From Myxococcales bacterium (GTDB taxonomy: Bacteria; Myxococcota; Myxococcia; Myxococcales; JAJYLH01), in assembly GCA_021787845.1 (NCBI GenBank), contig JAJYLH010000018.1, positions 21,987-85,986 on the forward strand: a DNA stretch of 64,000 nt, read 5' to 3'. This document shows positions 58,422 through 64,000 of the stretch, piece after piece (the first letter of the stretch is position 1; every line of letters starts with the position of its first letter). Under the pieces are notes generated by a model that was not told the DNA's origin, ran no database searches, and was given only the letters and a program-made list of their open reading frames with translations. The translations under genes and the position numbers were made by a program.

Positions 58422-58445
58422 TACGGCAACATTTACGGCAACGCC
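58422..58445. repeat. 12-bp tandem repeat on the far side of the core
   Basis: TACGGCAACATT and TACGGCAACGCC (58422-58433, 58434-58445) repeat the unit found at the integrase 3' end. With the tRNA fragment in between, the order is arm, core, arm, as in an unsplit attP or the junction of two tandem elements. Confidence 0.6.
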
Positions 58446-58474
58446 CCGGTAGGGCCGCGACGGCAACAAACCAG

Positions 58475-59538
58475 AGGGGGTATCGCCTTCGTTCAGGGAA
58501 CCCCTACGGATAGTGGTCATGCGGCGAGACCCCTCCCGACGAGCTGCGGATAGGTGCACGGCGGGACGAATGCGCGGGAGAGCAGCGTCCTGACGAGGCC
58601 GAAGCGGTTGAGCGAGGAGCGGCGGTTGAAGCGGAACATGAACTCGTCGAGGTACCAGGACTGGTGCTTCTCGGAGACGGCGCCCTGGTACGTGGTCAGG
58701 AGCACGCGCCGCAGCAGCGAGAACAGCCGGTGAACGTGCGGGAACTTCTTCGACGCGTTCTTCGGGTTCCCGACGACCTCGCGGTCGTGGAGGTAGCCCT
58801 TCTTGGAGAGGCCGCCGTACGACGACAGCCCGTCGGTGTGCAGCTCGCTGCCCTTCTCGACGTGGCGCTCGACGAACCCGATGAGGCTCTGCGCGGTGGC
58901 ATCCAGCACCGCCTCGAGGCGGGCTCGACCCATGTGCTCGCCCTTGTCCTCGACCGCTGCGACCACGCACGACTTGTGGCCGGTGACGCTGCGGCCCTTG
59001 TGCGCGGCGTCGTCCTCGCCGCCGAAGTAGCTCTCGTCGACCTCGACCCGGCCCGCGAGCTTGCCCGTCGACGCTCCCATCAGGCCGCGCAGCTTGTGGC
59101 CCCAGGTCCAGGCCGTCTTGTACGCGAGCCCGAACAGCCGCTCGAGCTCCTTCGCCGAGCACCCTTGCTTGCTCACGACCATCAACGCCATCGCCCGGAA
59201 CCAGACCTTGAGCGGCTTGCGCGTCCCGTGGAACACGGTGCCCGCCGTGATCGACACCTGGCGACCGCACTTCGCGCACTCGTCGTGCCGCCCCCCCCGC
59301 ACCCGCCAGCTCTTCGCGCCGCCGCACTTCGGGCAGATGAACCCGTTGGGCCACCGCTGCTCACGCAGGTAGGCGACGCACGCCTCCTCGGTCCCGAATC
59401 GCTCCTCGAATTCCACCATCGTCGTCGGAAACTCCACCATCCGTGCCTCCGCCGGGCCTCACGCCCGCTCGGAGGTCAGCCTACACAGGGGGTCGGACAC
59501 AACCTGTCGGGGGTACCTGAACGAAGGCGATACCCCCT
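58475..59538. mobile_element. IS1595-family insertion sequence with 8-bp target duplication
   Basis: A 1064-bp element. Terminal inverted repeats begin AGGGGGTATCGCCTTCGTTC at 58475 and end with the exact complement at 59538, with further partial matching inward. It is flanked by the direct repeat CAAACCAG (58467-58474 and 59539-59546), an 8-bp duplication as expected for IS1595. It contains a complete transposase, so it is likely intact and recent. It interrupts the stretch right of the integration core. Confidence 0.93.
58517..59440 (-). CDS. IS1595-family (ISXO2-like) transposase
   Basis: DDE-type transposase of 307 residues. An N-terminal zinc ribbon (CPKCGGAKSW about 37-46, CAKCGRQVSI about 56-65) precedes the catalytic fold with VEVDESYFGGED (first Asp), LHTDGLSSYGGLS (second Asp) and a C-terminal QSWYLDEFMFRFNRRSS block typical of the family. 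No frameshift or stop breaks it. Start is ATG 59440; another ATG 7 codons later is possible. It fills most of the IS. Confidence 0.92.
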   Translation of the reverse strand: MVEFPTTMVEFEERFGTEEACVAYLREQRWPNGFICPKCGGAKSWRVRGGRHDECAKCGRQVSITAGTVFHGTRKPLKVWFRAMALMVVSKQGCSAKELERLFGLAYKTAWTWGHKLRGLMGASTGKLAGRVEVDESYFGGEDDAAHKGRSVTGHKSCVVAAVEDKGEHMGRARLEAVLDATAQSLIGFVERHVEKGSELHTDGLSSYGGLSKKGYLHDREVVGNPKNASKKFPHVHRLFSLLRRVLLTTYQGAVSEKHQSWYLDEFMFRFNRRSSLNRFGLVRTLLSRAFVPPCTYPQLVGRGLAA

Positions 59539-59609
59539 CAAACCAGTGTCTCTACTTGACATAACTATCAAACTGATATGAGGTATTCAAAGACCTCTGC
59601 TACGCCCGC

Positions 59610-59661
59610 GTTGAGCGCAAAGTTCTGACGATGTCTTGATCGTCAGAACGCCGCGTTCAAC
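59610..59661. repeat. Long hairpin upstream of the orphan gene
   Basis: Inner perfect 11-bp stem (59622-59632 GTTCTGACGAT with 59639-59649) with a 6-base loop. It is extended by GTTGAGCGC/GCGTTCAAC (59610-59618 with 59653-59661, one G-T). No T-run follows. It lies 70 bp before the next ATG; it could be an operator, an RNA structure or the end of an element. Confidence 0.6.
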
Positions 59662-59729
59662 AGGCACGTCGATCCTCGGGAAATCGCCTTGGGATCGGAA
59701 TGCCGGCGGCCTCCAGGGAGGTACGTCCG

Positions 59730-60611
59730 ATGGCAGATACGCCCTTTCTCAAGAGTAAGGAAACCGCCGGAGCGTGTTTCGACGTTGCCGGACGGCTCGT
59801 GAGGCATCCCGCGTTCACCGAGGAACTTGCGCGGCGGATCAACGGCTTTCCAGACGCAGCAGATCGCGCGGTGTACGCCCTGCGTCGCGCGTTCCTGCCA
59901 GAGCAGACGCCCGCCGACGCCAACCTGGACGAGGAAGTCGACGCCCACCTGAACCCATTCGAGATCAGCGTGGAGGAGACGCTCAAGCGGTTCTGGCAGG
60001 CAAACGTCGAGGAGGGATGGAAGTTTGGCGAGGAGGTGTGCTCGCGTCTCGCCGCAACGGCTCCGTCGTGGCCTACCGGCGAGTTGGCCTTCCGCTCGCT
60101 GCGCATCCGCTTCGGCGAAGGCGATAAGGGCGTCTGGCGCACCTTCGACAAGCACTGCGCTAGGCTAAAGAGAGTGTCCGTGCGGTACGATCGCGATGGA
60201 CGGGTGCGTTCGGACAGGGAGCACCTTCGCTTGCGGGTCGGAAACCACACCCACAGGCCCATAGTGGAATGGTCCTGTTTTGACCTTCGCCGCAACTGGA
60301 ACTCGGTTGCCACTGAGGCACACAATGCGAGTCCAAGGTTGGTCGCCGATGAAGCTCTTGTGTTCGCGTGGATGTTCCCCGCCTACGTCTGGGAAATCAG
60401 CAGGAGAAACCAGACGCTCCCTATCTTCGCCACAGGATACGAAGTCAATTGTCCGAACGCTCAATGTGGTGGAGCCAACTGGTACAACGCCCCCCTCATC
60501 GATGCTAGCCGCCCTCGTCCGGGCATCTACCTCGGATACACTTCGTTGAGTTCCACCGGTAACGCACTGATCCAGTGTTTGGAGCTTGTTCCCATTCTCA
60601 GGCAACCGTAA
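59730..60611 (+). CDS. Unrecognised orphan protein
   Basis: Protein of 293 residues I do not recognise. It is soluble and mixed, with FLKSKETAGACFDVAGRLVRHP, the central RFWQANVEEGWKFGEEVCSRL helix and a C-terminal part containing CPNAQCGGANWYNAP (two cysteines in a CxxxxC pattern). ATG 59730 has AGGGAGGT (59715-59722) and is better than ATG 59700, which adds 10 residues. Monocistronic: a strong terminator follows 39 bp after the stop. Base composition is lower in GC than the core genes, fitting recent gain. Confidence 0.72.
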   Translation: MADTPFLKSKETAGACFDVAGRLVRHPAFTEELARRINGFPDAADRAVYALRRAFLPEQTPADANLDEEVDAHLNPFEISVEETLKRFWQANVEEGWKFGEEVCSRLAATAPSWPTGELAFRSLRIRFGEGDKGVWRTFDKHCARLKRVSVRYDRDGRVRSDREHLRLRVGNHTHRPIVEWSCFDLRRNWNSVATEAHNASPRLVADEALVFAWMFPAYVWEISRRNQTLPIFATGYEVNCPNAQCGGANWYNAPLIDASRPRPGIYLGYTSLSSTGNALIQCLELVPILRQP

Positions 60612-60649
60612 AGGTCGAGCTGACAAGCGTCTCCGACGGAGCCACTACT

Positions 60650-60702
60650 CTACATCCTAGGTCAGGCCGCATCGCGGCACATCCCGGATGTAGTTTTTCT
60701 TT
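60650..60702 (+). terminator. Rho-independent terminator of the orphan gene
   Basis: CTACATCC (60650-60657) pairs with GGATGTAG (60686-60693), with an inner GCCGC-ATC-GCGGC stem. The run TTTTTCTTT (60694-60702) follows directly. It is the clearest intrinsic terminator in the window. Confidence 0.78.
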
Positions 60703-60930
60703 ATACTCTCTCACAACTGTAATGGAGCCGCGGCTAACAGCCCCGTGCGATGGGAAGAGCGACTGCCGACGCCGCGGATCCCCCGCCGACCCCATGCACG
60801 CCAATCGAGCAAGTTGCCCGCGCCAACGGGGCGTGCTAGCACACGTTCGGTCGCCTCGTCGGGCTTGCGCGAGGCGAGTCCGTGCGAGGCTTCCGTGAGT
60901 ACGTGAGGCCGACGAAAACACGAGAAAGGC
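60703..60930. other. Leader region of the ABC importer operon
   Basis: TATACT at 60702-60707, overlapping the terminator tail, is a possible -10 without a good -35. The long region to the ATG at 60931 matches no riboswitch I know; it is GC-rich with several small stems. Confidence 0.35.
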
Positions 60931-61953
60931 ATGGCCATGAACTCGAAGACCCGGCTCGTTCTCTCGCTCACGCTGGCTGCGCTTGTCGTGGTGGGCGGTA
61001 TCGCTGCCGGTCTCCTCCTGTCCAAGCCCTCCAAGACCGCTTCCGTCTCCGTGCGGTTCCCGATCCCCATCGTCGAGTCGGGGCAGTCGCCCTTCTACGT
61101 CGCCGAAGACGAGGGCTACTATGCGAAGGAGGGACTACAAGTCAAGTTCAACATGGGCTCGCGGGAGTTGAACCCCGTCAAGATGGTCGTCTCGGGGCAG
61201 GACGCCTTCGGCGTCCTGGGCGGGCCCGACACTCTCCTTGTGGCACGCTCTAAGGGAGTGCCGCTGGTGGCCATCGCGGTCCTCCACCGCGACTCGAACT
61301 TCTCGTGCCTTCTTACCCTGGCCTCCTCCGGCATCACGCAAGTCAAGCAACTCCAGGGAAAGAAGGTCGGCTTCTTCTACGGCCACATCTCGACCGACGT
61401 GCTCCGCGCGTTGTTTCGGAAGGAGGACGTGGCGATGACGGAGGTGGACGTCGGTTTCGACTACAGCCAGCTCATCACAGGGCAGATTGCCGCGGAGTGG
61501 GCCTTCACCGTGACTGCGGGGCTCGACCTACCCGCTCGCGGAGTGCCGGTGAACGTCATCAGCCCTGCCAGCTATGGCATCATCACGCAGGGCTACACGA
61601 TCTTCGCACGGGAGGACTTCATCAGGGACCACCCAGACGTCGTCCTGCGTTTCCTGCGTGCCACTCTCCACGGGGTTCGCGACGCCGTGGCACACCCGAA
61701 GGAGGCGAATGCGGCCCTCTTGCGCCGGGATCCGAGCCTCAACGTAGAGCTTTCCCTTCGGCGACAGCTCGCGTACAACGCCGTGACGAGCGACAGCGCG
61801 CAGTACCCGGCTGGGTACATGGACGCCGCGATGTTCCAGAGCACCTACGATCGGCTCGCGAAGGAGGGAGAGATCACGCATCCGTTCGCCGTCTCTTCCG
61901 CGTTCACGACCAAGTTTCTCGACCAAATCTACGGCCGGCACATCGGACACTGA
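60931..61953 (+). CDS. NMT1/SsuA-type ABC substrate-binding protein
   Basis: Periplasmic, probably membrane-tethered binding protein of 340 residues for an ABC importer. An N-terminal hydrophobic segment (about 10-31) leads into the two-lobe fold (VRFPIPIVESGQSPFYVAEDEGYYAKEGLQVKF; GGPDTLLVARSKGVPLVAIAV; REDFIRDHPDVVLRFLRATLHG). This is the family that takes up nitrate, sulfonates, or thiamine precursors; the ligand is not known. GAGAAAGG lies 5 bases before the ATG. Lower GC than the core genes. Confidence 0.87.
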   Translation: MAMNSKTRLVLSLTLAALVVVGGIAAGLLLSKPSKTASVSVRFPIPIVESGQSPFYVAEDEGYYAKEGLQVKFNMGSRELNPVKMVVSGQDAFGVLGGPDTLLVARSKGVPLVAIAVLHRDSNFSCLLTLASSGITQVKQLQGKKVGFFYGHISTDVLRALFRKEDVAMTEVDVGFDYSQLITGQIAAEWAFTVTAGLDLPARGVPVNVISPASYGIITQGYTIFAREDFIRDHPDVVLRFLRATLHGVRDAVAHPKEANAALLRRDPSLNVELSLRRQLAYNAVTSDSAQYPAGYMDAAMFQSTYDRLAKEGEITHPFAVSSAFTTKFLDQIYGRHIGH

Positions 61954-61957
61954 GCGA

Positions 61958-62710
61958 ATGGTGGAAGCAGACATCGAGGTTCGAGCGGTTTCGAAGGCCT
62001 ACGCCGCTGATGGCGCACCCGTGGCAGCCCTTCGCGATCTCTCGTTCTCCATCAAGCCGGGGGAGTTCGTCGCGTTCGTCGGCCCGAGTGGCTGCGGCAA
62101 GACCACGCTCCTCAAGATCATCGCCGGGCTCACCGCGGCGGACGGCGGGAGTGTCGCTGTCGCCTCGCTGTCCCCGGAAGCTGCCCGTCGAAAAGGCATG
62201 TTCAGTATCGTGTTCCAGAATCCCGTTCTCCTTCCTTGGCGGACGATCGTCGGCAACCTTCGGCTGCCTGGTGAAATCCTCCACCGAGAGACACGCGATC
62301 CGAGCGAACTGCTGGCACGGGTCGGCCTAGGCGGTTTCGAACAGCGATACCCGCATGAGCTTTCGGGTGGCATGGCCCACCGTGCAGCGCTCGCGCGTGC
62401 GTTGACCTTTGACCCTTCCGTGTTGCTCCTTGACGAGCCCTTTGGCGCGCTCGATGAGTTTACACGCGACGACCTCAACTCACTTCTCGCGCACATCTGC
62501 GCCGAGCTCGGTGTTACGGCGATCCTCGTCACGCACAGCCTATCGGAAGCAGTCTTTCTCGCCAGCAGAGTCTTCGTCCTATCCAAGCGTCCCGGAACCG
62601 TGACCAACACGTTCGAAGTGCCATTCCCACGCAAGCGCGAAGCTGCTATCCGCGGCGAGCCGGCGTTCTTCAACGCTGTTGAGAGGTTGCGACAATGCCT
62701 CGCCGCCTAA
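61958..62710 (+). CDS. ABC importer ATP-binding protein (SsuB/TauB-like)
   Basis: ABC ATPase of 250 residues. Walker A GPSGCGKTTLLK at about 43-54, Q-loop FQNPVLLPWRT, signature LSGGMAHRAALARAL and Walker B VLLLDEPFGALDEFTRDDL are intact, then the H-loop VTHSLSEAVFLASR. Starts 4 bases after the binding-protein stop; overlaps the permease start by 16 bases. It powers uptake of an unknown small anion or vitamin precursor. Confidence 0.9.
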   Translation: MVEADIEVRAVSKAYAADGAPVAALRDLSFSIKPGEFVAFVGPSGCGKTTLLKIIAGLTAADGGSVAVASLSPEAARRKGMFSIVFQNPVLLPWRTIVGNLRLPGEILHRETRDPSELLARVGLGGFEQRYPHELSGGMAHRAALARALTFDPSVLLLDEPFGALDEFTRDDLNSLLAHICAELGVTAILVTHSLSEAVFLASRVFVLSKRPGTVTNTFEVPFPRKREAAIRGEPAFFNAVERLRQCLAA

Positions 62711-63891
62711 AAAACATCCTCATCCCGGGCATCCTTCTCTTGCTGGTGCTAGCTGTATGGGCTGCGGCTGTCCGGCTTTTTCACGTCAATCACCTTGTGA
62801 TACCGACGCCGCTTGAGGTTGGACGCGCACTCGTGCTCAAGCGAGGCATACTGGCACGGCAGACGGCGATCACGATGTCGGAGGCGCTGGGCGGTTTCGT
62901 CCTTGGAAGCGTGACTGCCTACCTTGTTGCCATCCTTTTCGTGTACTCCGACACCCTTCGTCGTGCCTTCTACCCGTACGCGGTTGCGCTCAAGTCCACG
63001 CCGATCATAGCCATCGCCCCTATCTTGATTATCTGGTTCGGAAACGGCCTCTTCTCCAAGGTGGTCATGGCGGCTCTTGTTGCCTTCTTTCCCGTGCTCG
63101 TGAACGCCGTTGATGGTCTCTCGTCGGTTGGCGTTGATACGATGGACCTGATGCAATCCCTTACTGCATCCCACTGGCAGGTGCTTGTGAAGGTTCGAAT
63201 ACCGAACTCTCTGCCCGCGCTTCTTGCTGGTCTCAAAGTTGCGAGTTCTCTTGCAGTCGTTGGCGCGGTCATAGGCGAGTTCACTGGCGCGACCGAGGGA
63301 ATCGGGTATCTCATCAATGTCTCCTCGTACTACCTTGATACTCCGTTGATGTTTGCAGGAGTGATCATGATTGGATTGGCGGGTGTGGCGTTTTTTAAGG
63401 TACTCGAGGCTATAGAACCGACGCTCATATTTGGGCGCGTACCTTCGGAGAGCCCCTCGCTGTTTCGTGTGGACGGGCCGCGCAATATGTGGGGCTTAAT
63501 GGCCCGCCACGGGCAACGCCAGTCGCCCCGTCTCTCGGCCGACGGCTCTTCTGGCCCGGAGGGCGACCTTATCTTATCGACCGCGAGTTCCACCCACGGC
63601 AAAAGGCGCTTCTTGCTGCCCGCCATCCCCACACAAAAAACAGCGGGAACCCGGGTGGACACGATGAAGAACGCCATCGAGACGCTCATTCATGATAACG
63701 GCAGGCGGGGTTTCACCTACTGGCGTAGGCCGGCGAAGTTGCTCATTGGGTCTGCATGCGGCTTCTTTGCGTTCTGGCTAGGCGGGCTTGTGTTCCCAGT
63801 GATCCATGTCAACGCGTTCCAGATCCCACTCGGAAGTTGGTCTGCTTTCTTTTCTGGCGTCGGATCGTTGGCAGTTAGGCGGCGTAAATAA
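62695..63891 (+). CDS. ABC importer permease with C-terminal extension
   Basis: Permease of the SsuC/TauC type, with about six helices in residues 8-240. The EAA loop reads GVDTMDLMQSLTASHWQVLVKVRIPNSLPALLAGLK. The frame continues about 145 residues after the transporter domain without a stop: a low-complexity part, then MKNAIETLIHDNGRRGFTYW and a further helix (about 345-370). Normal permeases are about 250-270 residues, so this may be an in-frame merger with a downstream small gene (ATG 63664) or a lost stop. It overlaps the ATPase gene. Confidence 0.8.
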   Translation: MPRRLKNILIPGILLLLVLAVWAAAVRLFHVNHLVIPTPLEVGRALVLKRGILARQTAITMSEALGGFVLGSVTAYLVAILFVYSDTLRRAFYPYAVALKSTPIIAIAPILIIWFGNGLFSKVVMAALVAFFPVLVNAVDGLSSVGVDTMDLMQSLTASHWQVLVKVRIPNSLPALLAGLKVASSLAVVGAVIGEFTGATEGIGYLINVSSYYLDTPLMFAGVIMIGLAGVAFFKVLEAIEPTLIFGRVPSESPSLFRVDGPRNMWGLMARHGQRQSPRLSADGSSGPEGDLILSTASSTHGKRRFLLPAIPTQKTAGTRVDTMKNAIETLIHDNGRRGFTYWRRPAKLLIGSACGFFAFWLGGLVFPVIHVNAFQIPLGSWSAFFSGVGSLAVRRRK

Positions 63892-63934
63892 ATAAAGGTT
63901 GCATCTACGCCTGGTCGGCTGTACCCTCTTGGGG

Positions 63935-64000
63935 ATGAGGGCACCAGAGGATCTGCAGGCGAGACTCGCGAGCACGTGGCCGCTTCTGGACGAGCGAACA
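63935..64000 (+). CDS. Start of an ISAzo13-like transposase gene (cut by window edge)
   Basis: A 22-codon open frame, MRAPEDLQARLASTWPLLDER, fits the N-terminus of ISAzo13/ISNCY-type transposases as I remember them. It starts 44 bp after the permease stop. The gene continues past the window. The call is by similarity of a short stretch only. Confidence 0.45.
   Translation, partial: MRAPEDLQARLASTWPLLDERT

Noticed and set aside
60703..60930. Riboswitch (TPP, cobalamin or guanidine type) before the ABC importer
   Set aside because: None of the conserved core strings of these classes is present in the leader.
1..64000. CRISPR array
   Set aside because: No evenly spaced direct repeats with unique spacers were seen; the repeats found are tandem 12-mers, palindromes or coding repeats.

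Overview
This is a high-GC chromosomal window that looks like a Myxococcota / former Deltaproteobacteria genome. The clues are GTG and TTG starts, Cys-rich lamin-tail lipoproteins, zinc-ribbon/TPR membrane proteins, a REC-DUF4388-J-TPR fusion, and many extragenic palindromes. The assignment rests on gene style, not on a marker gene. No complete tRNA or rRNA gene was seen.

Bases 0.2-8.0 kb hold a full System I cytochrome c maturation operon (ccmC-D-E-F-G-H-I-A-B), mostly with overlapping or abutting genes. Three palindromic repeat insertions sit within or just after it: inside ccmD, between ccmE and ccmF, and at the ccmG/ccmH junction. A convergent OmpR-type regulator follows. Bases 9.3-12.8 kb carry an SGNH hydrolase, a TobZ/NodU-type carbamoyltransferase and a fused SxtJ-DUF5989 membrane protein, a set that likely decorates a surface or secreted compound. 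A large lamin-tail lipoprotein follows.

Bases 15.7-33.1 kb are a surface-polysaccharide locus: a GT-C mannosyltransferase-like protein, several GT2 and GT4 glycosyltransferases, a flippase, a DegT aminotransferase, and a tightly packed minus-strand operon (epimerase, ThDP enzyme, NeuB-like synthase, C-methyltransferase, GT2, small ORF, NeuD-like acyltransferase). The operon looks like a pathway to a modified acidic or branched sugar. No NeuA-type activating enzyme lies in the window.

Bases 33.5-53.1 kb are core or housekeeping genes: zinc-ribbon proteins, tRNA-dihydrouridine synthase, a triple universal stress protein, a beta-barrel/SppA fusion, a REC-DUF4388-J-TPR protein, an N-terminally extended Rho, MalQ, and lipoproteins.

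Bases 53.6-64.0 kb are an accessory region. Two different tRNA 3'-end fragments (53619-53665 and 58267-58290), each with 12-bp tandem repeats that look like integrase arm sites, bracket two excisionase-like genes, a tyrosine integrase and a translationally coupled cargo operon: an AbiEi/DUF6088-like winged-helix protein, a nucleoside phosphorylase-fold protein and an unrecognised 213-residue protein. This operon is the best candidate for an undescribed (probably anti-phage or toxin-antitoxin) system. To its right are an intact IS1595-family element with an 8-bp target duplication, an orphan gene with an intrinsic terminator, a lower-GC NMT1/SsuA-type ABC importer operon, and the start of an ISAzo13-like transposase at the window edge.
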